This document shows positions 14,601-22,051 of a stretch of DNA of 25,976 bases, one piece after another. Both the position numbers and the translations under genes were made by a program. The stretch covers positions 1 to 25,976 of IMG/VR virus record IMGVR_UViG_3300030012_001451, one strand, 5' to 3'. A model generated the notes under the pieces. The model made no database searches. It worked only from the letters and a program-made list of their open reading frames with translations, and was not told the DNA's origin. The number at the start of each line of letters is the position of its first letter. The stretch's first letter is position 1. The stretch comes from a virus.

Positions 14601-15155
14601 AGGAGCAAGAAGTTCTAATGCTCCAACAGGAGCGCCTAGTACGGTAGCTAAAGCTCTTTGATCTTCTGTAGCCTCAGCCTCTTCTGCACGTAACCTAGCT
14701 TCTCCTGCACCTGCGCCTGTTGCAAGACTATAAACAGCAGCTCTACCTACCAATCCAAAAGGAGCAGTAGCTACGAAAGGTAAAAAAGAACCAAACGCCT
14801 CACCAAACTTTCTACCAACAGTTTCTTCATATCCGGGAGTTGGCGCAAAAGATTCTCTTATACTTTCAGTAACACCACCTACAGATTCACGTATAGACTT
14901 TTCTGTTTCATCATCAAATATAGAAGCTATACCTGTAGCCGCAGTTTCAACTAACCCTGCCGCACCGGGAATGATACCTTTAAAAAACTCTCCTGTTTGG
15001 CCTAAAACAGTTGGGCCTTCCAATATACCAGCAAAATCTTCTAATGTTAAACCCTCTGATTTTAAGTATACTTTTACAGCTTCAGGAGGTAAATCACTAT
15101 TTAGTAACTTTTTTACATTATTAGTTACTTCAGCATATTTTTCTTGTGGTGTCAT
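8613..15155 (-). CDS. Giant polyvalent/internal virion protein (2180 residues)
   Basis: A very large structural protein, the last gene of the late operon. Residues about 55-260 are Gly/Ala-rich with amphipathic segments. Residues about 270-1060 are charged and coiled-coil-like, interrupted by KEP repeats (about 271-283) and a PETA/PETT tandem repeat (about 585-625). LHESIGHFGLR (His1137, Glu1138, His1142) is the HExxGH metallopeptidase-like motif of phage large polyvalent proteins. The C-terminal 900 residues are alpha-helical and include TATPQFAISQLFQDSYRA, typical of a polyvalent-associated domain found in ejected proteins. It probably enters the cell with the DNA, like T7 gp16, and may open the cell wall or protect the DNA. 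Whether the protease-like site is active is unproven. The start has a plausible ATG at 15155, 9 nt from the previous stop. Confidence 0.85.
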   Translation of the reverse strand: MTPQEKYAEVTNNVKKLLNSDLPPEAVKVYLKSEGLTLEDFAGILEGPTVLGQTGEFFKGIIPGAAGLVETAATGIASIFDDETEKSIRESVGGVTESIRESFAPTPGYEETVGRKFGEAFGSFLPFVATAPFGLVGRAAVYSLATGAGAGEARLRAEEAEATEDQRALATVLGAPVGALELLAPSRLLKRVGDDVIKSGTDFVKRAAKTGGEEAATEAAAGFAQNAIAKGVYKPEQELIDGIGEEAAYGGAVGALAQGIFDLALGRKQFDKKPKEPKEPKEPKQERAERDPDDIGQPIPTAAQPDIEGLPEATELEKEEGKVEARADRSKIFAEKERLRAELDRATTEEEKEKIQKQIDYIDEVTKESRREEARDYIRQAEIDLARFKRQKAELLENLRGASTRDDKISIQRQLDNLNEYEKNLKNKVKSKKATLPKEEQKKGVAPVKTTLDPIEPVDPETGEQKTITSLPQEDQIDLFDEKGNLDPTTAPELVKKLGKKTADKKKKVEPIKVNKSTKVTKEYLKQIGISKPKLFLDKNPDLENKSIANPAFYDALNDHATKTTSVSDPNNIAKYLPKIEKYRKKPETTTPETTPETTPETTLETAPETAPETAPETAPETTTPEAEVLDRAAQRNKKEKVRKSVTLQDLGNKYMENRENLRRDLSAVIAKEEGLRRNLDTATTDNQKKEIETQLSLVAIEKEKIQKQIDYVPTTFITQEYKRETGKKPTKVLQKETSAMEKARKNVGTIAEINPSLEKYLDPIKGVRSIEAKYKTKQQSEEARKAEREYITKYIKSATEKEGFGDIGEARRKLKVIAGDLFALELLRVEQKLLPPKDKTGFKRRIDALKKAETTYKKLNKAQQRYVDETRKELKDKLVSDTLTDIRDREEELLKIQEDIDGALKKGTSQAAIKELGEDKDAHTKKLKELEETVKLLVPEKAAKEIEKAKDFKDKTISPLTEAAKVEPRDLSFKKVSEVTVISPKDNVAETQKYVNEIVKNWKNAPDIVVVNGIAELEKKLGVSAKVRSLYSDAKNFQRSIPEEVLEDYQLMRQNYFKIRRGEIEVTETGLGAIDLQENIKRIEKDYKMVKDKAELNRLRDKSMSVKGIYDGKTDQIYINAATVTSKKDVLKTVLHESIGHFGLRSILGADYKATMDKLYKTDPQINMAANNLMKEEKLTKEEAVEELIAVAAENAFVNRTTETIEAKGFVNALKKLLQSAVKIIRQKMTSLGFPILSNPEVQTLIDQSAGFVLRGKVRKVSGEFVDDTTFREEEVFEDLTAEDAKKARKATKATRIMFRDAVAMSNNMVVDNFLNMNVSNSKGPTPGIFGDMSSAKFDIKRPFLKFAVQVAYKGASIEKKAREAYNNKVRDYLGNIRPDILMLSTEHADTLAVAVMRLGKLNFNKLSGFEAVEGDASLAGVFDKIATLGEKIGDPEKAMQLVNDALIIKRAKDVKGKDIIPDKFLPTKEQIEAGEKIFKLYGREIDSIHNEFTTFKNGLIDNMVESGRLDPEIAEKWKLAAGYVPWNRIKDNEIEVFKQDPRRFFKGLATREIGKFKGSKDTINNVFDNMVGLSFWMVKSSMRNHAGLAIVDSWVKNNLGAKKLPGKPDIDRDNVVTVFRNGKPEYYEFDDILDVYAFKGLETMSGPIIDVMTAFSDLLRKGVTATPQFAISQLFQDSYRAMTLSGTDKPFKTATRVINPLSYANVRFGNDKVINELKRYGIVGSFDFTPGRAGEEIREQFGLSQKNKLSKFFDFFEKFSIASDANLRKAVFLQTLEETKSEQFPNGDLLKARYAAQEIINFKRQGANKYVGVLRQIVPFMNAYIQGMSVYIRTMQGQGVSQQEKAVAQRLFLKAGYKLATLSTIYAFLVAEDEEYQQQNEYVKDKNFIIPGTGVKLPVAPEIGLLFKVIPERTINYVISQGTARPEDAQTFRENIQQAAFDALTGPNLTPQFFKPLAEVYLNYSFFRDGPIVPTGLRDVANEKQFTSSTSELAKMFGELTGASPIQMEYLFRGMTGIFGGTLLDLTNVISSRVMGRKEYNLYELPGFKTFMYDKIPSGDKTEYYKFRDEVGRVVDTVNLLYNRGDLEGIKKYLDEDDNAQLYVLQSSINNVNKQLSETRAIKRLINEDKSISSTEKTRLINELDMLDIYLVKNLGLTGEEQIYKYNIPYIKKNILGR
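13291..13386. repeat. Tandem 12-bp repeat coding for PETA/PETT units
   Basis: Eight direct 12-bp units: GTTTCAGGAGCA four times, GTTTCAAGGGTA once, GTTTCAGGGGTA three times (+ strand), with degenerate units on both sides. Read on the - strand they encode Pro-Glu-Thr-Ala/Thr in the linker of the giant protein. The unit is a multiple of three, so copy changes keep the frame. Confidence 0.95.
14307..14341. repeat. Short 9-bp tandem repeat coding for Lys-Glu-Pro units
   Basis: GGTTCTTTT is repeated about three to four times on the + strand. On the - strand it gives PKEPKEPKEPK at about residues 271-283 of the giant virion protein, a likely flexible linker between the Gly/Ala-rich part and the coiled coil. 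Confidence 0.85.
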
Positions 15156-15164
15156 TATTCGCTA

Positions 15165-16823
15165 CTATCCCTTATTAAGAGTTTTTGCTACTTGTTCTAG
15201 TAAGGCTTTTTCCTCTTCTGACATGCCCTTATTCAATGCTGCTGCTATATCTGCTGCTCTGTTTGTGCTTTTCTTAAGGTTATATACTTCTTTAGCAGCT
15301 TGGTTATAGGATATACCTTTTGCGTCTGCGTAGCGTTGTATTTCTTGTACGGTTGCTCCTTCAATAGAAGCTCGTTTATCAGCCGCATATTTTTGACCTT
15401 GTACTTGAAGTCTAGCTACTTTTTCTCTAGTGTCTTTTTCAGTTAAAGCTCTAGCTAATGTAACTTGAGCGTTTAAAAATGCGTTTTGTTGATTTGCAAG
15501 ACGGGTCTGTTCTTTTTCATATAAGTCAAGATCAAACTTAGCTAAATCAATTTTTCTAGTATTTTCTAACTCAGCTAATTTAATTTCAGAATCTGTGACT
15601 CTTCTTCTAGCATCTTTAATATTTTGTAAACTCTTAGCTAAAGATGGGAACGCTGCTTTTGCTCCTTTACCTATATTAACAAAAGCATTTGGGTCATCTC
15701 CACCCATGATACCTAAGCCTATCTCCAGTAAACCCATATAGATAGCTTCTTTCTTATCACCTGCTAATGCTGCTTTTTCTCTTTCTAACGCTGCCGCAGC
15801 TTTAGCATTTCCAGCATCGACAAGACTTTTAAATTCTGCTAGTTTACTTTCTTTATCAGTAACTTGTTGTCCTATTGCACCGTCTTTAGCTATATTTTCT
15901 GGGCGTAATATATTTCTAGCCTTTTCTAAATTGCTTACTAAAGTCTCTTCTGTTGTTTTTTCTGAAACTTGTTCTAATATTTTAGGTTCTTCTCGTGTAA
16001 TGGGAGCTTCTTTTTTACCATATATTTCTTCTTGTTTTCTATTAAAGTCCTCAATGTATTGTCTTTCTTTATCTGTAAGGTCTCTACCTTTTTCTATTTC
16101 CATTTCTGATATGTCAGGCCCTTGTGGTCCTATTCTTCTATAAAAATCATCTACTTCTTTTTGCTCACTTTGTTTTTTTACAATATCATCTAAAGATAAA
16201 GGTTTTGCTCCTTTCATTGGATCAGTTTCTCTTGGGTCGCCGGGTAAAATTTTTGCTCCTTCCGTTGGGTCAACTTGAGTAGGAGAAGCAGGTAAAGTTC
16301 TTGCACTATCCAAAAGAGTTTGTGTCCCCGGATATTGACCTAGTAAAGCACTTGTAAAAGTAACTTGATTTTGTAAGTCACCTAATCTTCTTTTTTCTGC
16401 TTCAGCTAGTCTTTGTTGACGAACAAGAGACCCATCTCGTCCACTAAACGCAACAATACCACCACCTGCTTTAAACATATCCGGTCTCATTGGTAAACTT
16501 GCAACTGCCATCTGTCTTGGGTTTGGTGGAAGTTGTTGAGGGGCTAATGTTTCCCTTATACCCGCAGTGGTAATGGTTTCTTGTTGCGGTGCTTGTGCTT
16601 GCATTACTTCTTTCTTTTTTCTTCTGGCTGCATTTACAACAGGAGCTATTTCATCAGGAGCTTCACTAGCTAATCTACCGATAAACCCTATGGGATCTGA
16701 AGAAGTTAAAAAAGCATCAGCTTTTGCCTCTATACCTCTCATTTTAGTAGTTTGCATTTGTTTCAAACCTTGTTCTAAGGCTTGTTGTTTTGCATTTATT
16801 TGTTGTAACGCTTTTATACTCAC
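15165..16823 (-). CDS. Internal virion/ejection-type protein (552 residues)
   Basis: A 552-residue structural protein. The first 80 residues are helical and charged. MFKAGGGIVAFSGRDG (about 115-130) is a Gly-rich hydrophobic motif that recurs in marine phage virion proteins. Residues about 355-400 contain GLLEIGLGIMGGDDPNAF followed by a Gly/Ala-rich stretch, and about 400-500 form a long coiled coil. The set fits the middle internal core protein of podoviruses (a T7 gp15-like position, second from the end of the late cluster), but sequence identity to T7 is not evident. Start is GTG at 16823, with AGGAGG encoded within the final two glycine codons of the upstream gene; the genes are 1 nt apart, so coupling is expected. 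Confidence 0.72.
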   Translation of the reverse strand: MSIKALQQINAKQQALEQGLKQMQTTKMRGIEAKADAFLTSSDPIGFIGRLASEAPDEIAPVVNAARRKKKEVMQAQAPQQETITTAGIRETLAPQQLPPNPRQMAVASLPMRPDMFKAGGGIVAFSGRDGSLVRQQRLAEAEKRRLGDLQNQVTFTSALLGQYPGTQTLLDSARTLPASPTQVDPTEGAKILPGDPRETDPMKGAKPLSLDDIVKKQSEQKEVDDFYRRIGPQGPDISEMEIEKGRDLTDKERQYIEDFNRKQEEIYGKKEAPITREEPKILEQVSEKTTEETLVSNLEKARNILRPENIAKDGAIGQQVTDKESKLAEFKSLVDAGNAKAAAALEREKAALAGDKKEAIYMGLLEIGLGIMGGDDPNAFVNIGKGAKAAFPSLAKSLQNIKDARRRVTDSEIKLAELENTRKIDLAKFDLDLYEKEQTRLANQQNAFLNAQVTLARALTEKDTREKVARLQVQGQKYAADKRASIEGATVQEIQRYADAKGISYNQAAKEVYNLKKSTNRAADIAAALNKGMSEEEKALLEQVAKTLNKG

Positions 16824-16824
16824 T

Positions 16825-17745
16825 TTAGCCTCCTAATAATTTAGCTAAACTTAGACCTGTAATACCAAGACCTGTTAGTTGTGATGCAAAGCTTGGTGGA
16901 GGTGTAGCAGTTGTTTGTGTTGTGTCTGTTGTTGGTACACCACGCAAGATGTTTGCAAGGTTACCTAGTTGTTGTTGTCCAAACTCGTCTCTACGTCTTT
17001 GGTATGCGCCTTCTGCACTTAGACCTTCTTGCATTATAGCTCTTTCTAAGTCTCCAAACGCACCGAGTGTTTTGAGTCGGTCTAGTTCTGCTGCTTGTTG
17101 CTGAACTCCTAATGCTCCTTGTTGTTGTCCTAGTGTACCTAATCCTTGAGCTGCTGCCATCTGTGCGGCACGGTCTGCTCCAAACTGTTGTTGAGCGTTT
17201 TGAAAAGCTGCTTGTAAACCTTTAGATCGTATATCACCAAGTTGCGTTCTAAGCCCTGATTCTCTAGCCCCTGTTAAAAGAGCTTGTCTTGCGCCACCGT
17301 ACGTGCCTTGTCTAGCTGACGCTAAATTAGCATCTAATTGAGCTTTCTTTGCGGCATCAATTGCTTTTCTTTGTTCTATGTCAACAACATTTTCCATAAA
17401 CGGTGACATATAAGCTTGAGCTGCCGCTGAATCAAATCTTCCGGGCGTTGCTAATAATCCTTGAATACCTGCTTCTTGAGCTTGTTGTGCTGTAGTAAAT
17501 GCGCCCGGCGCTTGTAGTCCTGCTATTTGCCTACCAAGTTCTTGCTGTGAGGCTGACATTGGAGCCACGCCACCAAGTCCCATAAGAGATTGCGCTCCCG
17601 GACCATAAACATCTTCAAAACCTTTCCCAAATAATTCTTGGGCTTTTGGCATTATGCCTGTTATACCCGCACCGGGATCGCCTACAAAATAAGGTTCTAA
17701 TACCTCAGGTATTTCACTCGTTACTTGGGTTACTTGTTGTACCAT
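16825..17745 (-). CDS. Internal virion protein-like (306 residues)
   Basis: An Ala/Gln/Gly-rich helical protein. YMSPFMENVVDIEQRKA and the following ASARQGTYGGARQALL are conserved in marine podovirus-like phages near tail and ejection genes. The central part (about 165-245) is a long Gln-rich amphipathic helix with QFGADRAAQMAAAQGLG. The C-terminal 25 residues are hydrophobic (LTGLGITGLSLAKLLGG) and could insert in a membrane. Position and size fit the smallest ejection protein, as T7 gp14, which forms a pore in the outer membrane; this is inference from position and character. GGAAGAGAT precedes ATG 17745. Its last codons provide the SD of the next gene. Confidence 0.68.
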   Translation of the reverse strand: MVQQVTQVTSEIPEVLEPYFVGDPGAGITGIMPKAQELFGKGFEDVYGPGAQSLMGLGGVAPMSASQQELGRQIAGLQAPGAFTTAQQAQEAGIQGLLATPGRFDSAAAQAYMSPFMENVVDIEQRKAIDAAKKAQLDANLASARQGTYGGARQALLTGARESGLRTQLGDIRSKGLQAAFQNAQQQFGADRAAQMAAAQGLGTLGQQQGALGVQQQAAELDRLKTLGAFGDLERAIMQEGLSAEGAYQRRRDEFGQQQLGNLANILRGVPTTDTTQTTATPPPSFASQLTGLGITGLSLAKLLGG

Positions 17746-17754
17746 ATCTCTTCC

Positions 17755-19779
17755 TTACGCTGGTAATGTTTTATTTACATTTACTTCAGGCGGTTGTTTT
17801 GTTGTTCCATGACGTGCCTGTCTAATTCTATCCATCATGGAGTATAATCTTTCAGCTCCTGCATTTGAGGAACCGTTACCAAGGTCTGCCACTACATCGG
17901 CAGGAACTACAAATTCTCCATCAGCTAATCTTGCTTCTTGCATACCACCTATATTGGCTCGTATTGAATCACTCATACCATCACCTGCACCATCTAAATA
18001 CCTAGGAGGAAGTGATGACACACCGCCTTCGTTGTAACCAAATGGGTTTCTTCTCATAGCTTCTAAAGCTAGTCTACGTTTTCTTTCTTTTTCTGCTGCA
18101 TCTGCCGCTGTTAAAGCTTTATATTCTGCTTGTTGTTTAGCAATTTCATCACCAGCTTTTGTAGCTGTTATACCTCCAACGGTTGTTAGAGCAGGGGTTA
18201 CAAGATCTTTGGCGGCAACATCTCCTGAAGCAATACTGCTAAACGTATCACCAATTCTTTGTCCTGTACCAACTGCTTCTGCTTTTAATCTATCTATTCC
18301 AAAACCTGAAGGTGTTGTTGATGCTCCAGCGGTTGACATTGGTCTAGTGAAAGAAGATGTGTTTGTTGGAGGAGGAGGGACATTTCTTACAATACTACCT
18401 TGAGCTATATTATCTATCCCAGTTGTTACTGTAGGGGCGCCTGTTGTAGGATCTGGTAGTTGGAAATTAGTTGTAGTTCCTGCGCCAGCGCTAACTATTC
18501 CCGGATCATTAACACCGGGGTTAACTGCTGTCTTTATTGTTCCGTCAGGAAATGTTTCTACAGGTGTACTAACTCCACCGCCTTCTGGGCCAACAGGAGT
18601 ACCTGCTGCTTGCGCTAGTTTACCAATACCATAAGTTGTAAGACCACTTGTTACCGCACGTTTTAAGTCAAACTTACCGTCCCTAAAACCACCAACACCT
18701 CCTGCAATTAAAGATTGCATTGGTAAACTAAGAGCTTGAAATCCGGGTATAAATGGTAATACAAACGGAGCTATTTTAGATACTCCTTTAAACACTTTTT
18801 TAAACAAACCACCTATGAACAAACGAGGTATACCATTTTCATCTACCACACCACCACGTCTATATCCTAGGCTAGCAAGACCACCTGCTCTTTTACCCTC
18901 TGCTTCTTCGGCTGCTGCTTCTGCTCTTAAATCTGCTTTAAATTGTTCACCAAACAAATCGCCAAGTTGTGTAAAAGTATCAGGTAATTTTTGTTGTTCA
19001 GTTTGAATAGAAAAAGGTGATGTAAACTGAGGGTTTGCGAAAGCACTTGCCATAGTGCCACCTATTAACGCACCTGCATCATCTCGTGGTCTTAATCTGT
19101 CAATACCTGCTGTTGCTGTCGGTCCTGTAGTTACAGGAGTTGCACCAAAACTTGAAAAGTCTAAAGCAGGTGTGGTTGGTATATTACCTGCCGCATCTCG
19201 TCTTACAGTTGCAGGAAGACCTAGTTGCCTATCAAAAAATTCTAATTGCTCTGGTCGCATCGCTCTAACTAAACTAGCTCTTTCTTGATTGCTAACCACA
19301 GGTCCAAACTTTTCTTCATAAAAAGCCATATCTTCAGGTCTAGCAGGTCTGTTTAATACCTCTTGAAAAGCTTGCCTAATTCTAGCTGGACCCATAGCTT
19401 CAGGAGAAGTTTTTAATGCTTGCCTTACTTCTTCCATTGGTCTATCCATAAATCCCGCTAAACCTGTTGGATCTGCCTCTCTAAATAATATATTTTGGTA
19501 TAGTCTTTGTAGTCCCGCAGCATCTGCCAAGACAGGTGATGGAGTTGTTTTATCTTCAGTTGTTCCTCCCCCTGTGTCTGCTCTGCTTGCGTCTACTATA
19601 GCTTGTCGTCCGGCAGAAGCAGAATCATATAATCTTTTCTCTAAAGATTTCTCTTCCCCTATATCATATACGCCGTCGCCACCAAACTCTTTTACGTAAT
19701 AATTTATTTCGTCTTGGTTCGGATCTCTTCCAAACACTTCTCTATATGATTGTGTTATACCTTCTTCTAATTGCGCCAT
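17755..19779 (-). CDS. Virion protein with three DUF4214-like units and a hydrophobic middle
   Basis: A 674-residue structural protein. Three related segments sit at about residues 9-33 (SYREVFGRDPNQDEINYYV), 90-111 (LYQNILFREADPTGLAGF) and 134-159 (FQEVLNRPARPEDMAFYEE); each resembles the Y-x-x-x-L-x-R-x-x-D-x-x-G pattern of DUF4214. Residues about 325-375 are Gly-rich and hydrophobic and could cross or lie on a membrane. The C-terminal 90 residues (ARLADGEFVVPADVVADLG onward) form a block I recall from many marine phage virion proteins. It lies in the ejection-protein cluster and may be a tail-tube or ejected protein. GGAG 7 nt before ATG 19779 supports the start. Function is not established. 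Confidence 0.65.
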   Translation of the reverse strand: MAQLEEGITQSYREVFGRDPNQDEINYYVKEFGGDGVYDIGEEKSLEKRLYDSASAGRQAIVDASRADTGGGTTEDKTTPSPVLADAAGLQRLYQNILFREADPTGLAGFMDRPMEEVRQALKTSPEAMGPARIRQAFQEVLNRPARPEDMAFYEEKFGPVVSNQERASLVRAMRPEQLEFFDRQLGLPATVRRDAAGNIPTTPALDFSSFGATPVTTGPTATAGIDRLRPRDDAGALIGGTMASAFANPQFTSPFSIQTEQQKLPDTFTQLGDLFGEQFKADLRAEAAAEEAEGKRAGGLASLGYRRGGVVDENGIPRLFIGGLFKKVFKGVSKIAPFVLPFIPGFQALSLPMQSLIAGGVGGFRDGKFDLKRAVTSGLTTYGIGKLAQAAGTPVGPEGGGVSTPVETFPDGTIKTAVNPGVNDPGIVSAGAGTTTNFQLPDPTTGAPTVTTGIDNIAQGSIVRNVPPPPTNTSSFTRPMSTAGASTTPSGFGIDRLKAEAVGTGQRIGDTFSSIASGDVAAKDLVTPALTTVGGITATKAGDEIAKQQAEYKALTAADAAEKERKRRLALEAMRRNPFGYNEGGVSSLPPRYLDGAGDGMSDSIRANIGGMQEARLADGEFVVPADVVADLGNGSSNAGAERLYSMMDRIRQARHGTTKQPPEVNVNKTLPA

Positions 19780-19874
19780 CTCTTATCTCCAAAGACCTGC
19801 CAACCCCCAAGGCGGAGTGGTAGGGTGGTGGTTCCACCGAGAAGGTTGTTATCGCAGGTTGAAACTATAGTCAT
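19767..19874 (-). CDS. Uncalled 35-codon ORF filling the gap between two late genes
   Basis: ATG at 19874-19872 overlaps the TGA of the 99-residue gene (ATGA), and the frame runs 35 codons to a TAG inside the start of the 674-residue gene. It begins MTIVSTCDNNLLGGTTTLP and ends VFGDKRWRN. It is the only ORF that fills this otherwise uncovered 91-nt gap in a tightly packed operon. A G5 run at about codons 23-24 means a -1 shift would instead read into GLAGLWR and stop at TAA only 3 nt before ATG 19779, a tidier ending. No homologue is recognised. It could be a short structural peptide or a spurious ORF. Confidence 0.45.
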   Translation of the reverse strand: MTIVSTCDNNLLGGTTTLPLRLGGWQVFGDKRWRN

Positions 19875-20170
19875 GTTATTGTCACCGTTACTGATCCTAA
19901 ACCTGTTGTTGCCGAACTTCCTGTCACCACCGCATCACCGGGTAATAATATCTTAACATCTCTACCTTCTCTATATAAACTATAGTTAGGCAATCCTACT
20001 GGACTCTCTGTTAAATCAGTTAATACAAGCCCGTCTAAATGTAGAGGATTCTGTGAATCCAACTGTCTAAAATATGTCTGAAGAACTTTTATTAACTGAT
20101 TGAAATACTGCTGATCGTACTCGTTTTGAGGTAAAGGCAACGGTGGAGAACGAAAATCTCTCATTGCCAT
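19871..20170 (-). CDS. Small conserved phage protein (99 residues), function unknown
   Basis: Starts MAMRDFRSPPLPLPQNEYD, an N-terminus with Pro-rich and Gln/Tyr segments seen in small marine phage proteins next to tail genes. The middle is an amphipathic helix (FNQLIKVLQTYFRQL) and the end is Gly/Thr/Val-rich. No signal peptide or membrane segment is present. The start overlaps the previous stop by 1 nt (TAATG) and GGAGAAG lies just upstream. It may be a minor virion or assembly protein. Confidence 0.6.
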   Translation of the reverse strand: MAMRDFRSPPLPLPQNEYDQQYFNQLIKVLQTYFRQLDSQNPLHLDGLVLTDLTESPVGLPNYSLYREGRDVKILLPGDAVVTGSSATTGLGSVTVTIT

Positions 20171-22050
20171 TATCTTCTCCCATCAGGTCTGCCATCTAAC
20201 CTTGGAGATCCAAACTTCCAAGTCGTACCTAAACTATCAGATGTTATTTTAAAACCTATCTGTCTTGCCCTTGCTCTTAAATATACTTGATTTGTATAGA
20301 CACCCACAGATGTTTCAATAACATTTTTATCATCCTCCACCCGATATGCACTACCGGGGAAATCTCTAGGCTTCACAGTCATTTTAACATGAGGCTCTGC
20401 TGCATTGGAACCTGTAAAGTCTACATCAGGAATTATTCGTTTTACTAAAGTAAATTTTTCACCGTCTCCTATATCAAAGTCAGAACTTGTAATAAACGAT
20501 GTCATGGCCGAACCATCAGCATCCATACCATTTTCATGATCAAATAAAGTATTTTCTCCTACAGCTTGTGGGAACTGCCTTAAATTAGCATCTAACCAAG
20601 CAGATCGGTTTAGCTTTCCATAAAACCACAAGTTATCTTTATAATTATAAGTTACGTAAGAGTCATTTATCTCACTATCTTTAGAAGGGTAAAACCACCA
20701 CACTTCATTGTGCGCTTCGACAGTTCCAGCATATATGTACGATAGAGCATCAAAATTTAAATCGTCAAATACATGATCTCTCAAAGTACACGGTAACGTA
20801 TCTACACGTCCGTTATATAAATAAAATTTATCTGTACCCATCCAAAATAACACATTACTAGCTGCTGCTATACAACGTGGACTGGATATAGATATATTTG
20901 TTTCTAACTCTTGTAAACTAAATACTTCAGTAGTACCTAAAAATTGTAACGAATGAACAGACATATCTGTAAATACTAATGTTTCTTGTCTTGTTCTAAA
21001 CGCAGTTACAATTCTTGAACCACTACTAACTCTTATAAAACCTGCACTGTTAGTGGTGGTTGGTTTAAAATTTTCAGGATTATCTTGGTTTGCAAAACGT
21101 ATTAACAAAGGATCAAATGTGCCTGTGTCTTCTGTAGTATCTAAGCCTGAAAACGGAGTTGCTCCAAAAGCTAATAAATGCCTATCGTTTTGAGACACCA
21201 TAATTTGTCCCACTTCCGCAGGGACATTTTTCGCTCCTTCTCTCGTAGATAGTTTAACAGCTCTAGTCCCAAGAGAAGAGCCGGGGTCAGATAGTAAACC
21301 TCTAGGCCAATAAAACAAAGATCCCTTACCACCCACATTAGAGTTCATGACTAAGTCATTATCAAAGTTATCAAAAAACCAAACAGTTAAAGGTAATATT
21401 ATGGGTTGTAATGCGCCAGAACCCCAACCTAATCTACCCCATGTGCCTACACCCCAACCGTAACCATAAGAAACAGTTCCATTTCCTACTGGTATTTCAT
21501 ACGAACCTGTAGCGCTAGAACCACCATCTCCAGTATCAGAAGCATTAGCAGTCACCGCTGCGGATATGCTGTAGTTATTAGCATCTATTTCTGTTACTTC
21601 GTAGTTTTGATTTAATACATCAGCAGTTATGTTTCCACCTAAAGAAGAAGCTCCAGAAAAAGTTACAAAATCTCCTGTGTTTGTGCTGTGCGCTGTGGCT
21701 TCTACATTTATAACCGCAGAGCCGTTTGTAGCAGAAAACTCGTGAACTGCTAAAGTTGGGTTAGCAGAACGCAAAGGTGTCACGTCGTTTAAATTCGTAC
21801 CAACTTCTATATATACTTTGGAGTTTGTTCCTATAGCTAAAAAATTGTCTTGAAAAGATGTTATCCATCCAAACAAAGCTCTACAAGTGCCTAGTATAGA
21901 AGACGGTGTATACGTGGCCCACCCATTTAATTTTTCAGGATAACCATTTAAAAACCGCACCTTATCACATTCAAACCAACCGCCCTCATTAGAGTAGTTA
22001 GTTACATCTCTATTTATACCGGGTCTAAATTGTAGCTTCTGTAAAGTCAT
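20170..22050 (-). CDS. Tail structural protein (hub/nozzle or stabilisation-type)
   Basis: A 626-residue beta-rich virion protein. The start, LQFRPGINRDVTNYSNEGGW followed by VRFLNGYPEKLNGW, is a strongly conserved beginning in marine podovirus tail proteins. An inserted small beta domain (about 105-185) contains GDFVTFSGASSLGGN and NQNYEVTEIDANNYSI, a module repeated in phage tail proteins. A Gly/Trp-rich stretch, GYGWGVGTWGRLGWGSGA, follows near residues 195-213. The remainder looks like a beta-propeller-type body with many Trp/Phe. By analogy with tail nozzle or packaged-DNA stabilisation proteins it closes the tail tube. Exact equivalence (T7 gp12 or P22 gp10) is not settled. No strong SD is visible; it starts 1 nt after the endolysin stop. 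Confidence 0.68.
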   Translation of the reverse strand: MTLQKLQFRPGINRDVTNYSNEGGWFECDKVRFLNGYPEKLNGWATYTPSSILGTCRALFGWITSFQDNFLAIGTNSKVYIEVGTNLNDVTPLRSANPTLAVHEFSATNGSAVINVEATAHSTNTGDFVTFSGASSLGGNITADVLNQNYEVTEIDANNYSISAAVTANASDTGDGGSSATGSYEIPVGNGTVSYGYGWGVGTWGRLGWGSGALQPIILPLTVWFFDNFDNDLVMNSNVGGKGSLFYWPRGLLSDPGSSLGTRAVKLSTREGAKNVPAEVGQIMVSQNDRHLLAFGATPFSGLDTTEDTGTFDPLLIRFANQDNPENFKPTTTNSAGFIRVSSGSRIVTAFRTRQETLVFTDMSVHSLQFLGTTEVFSLQELETNISISSPRCIAAASNVLFWMGTDKFYLYNGRVDTLPCTLRDHVFDDLNFDALSYIYAGTVEAHNEVWWFYPSKDSEINDSYVTYNYKDNLWFYGKLNRSAWLDANLRQFPQAVGENTLFDHENGMDADGSAMTSFITSSDFDIGDGEKFTLVKRIIPDVDFTGSNAAEPHVKMTVKPRDFPGSAYRVEDDKNVIETSVGVYTNQVYLRARARQIGFKITSDSLGTTWKFGSPRLDGRPDGRR

Positions 22051-22051
22051 A

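Noticed and set aside
8626-15000. Many + strand ORFs of 60-130 codons inside the giant virion gene
   Set aside because: They are antisense shadows: no SD sequences, low-complexity hydrophobic translations, and the - strand frame is continuously open with recognisable domains.
19790-19870. GC-rich structured stretch (GGTGG-CCACC, ACCTGC...GCAGGT) as a possible tRNA
   Set aside because: No cloverleaf, anticodon arm or T-loop consensus could be fitted; the 35-codon ORF explains the stretch better.
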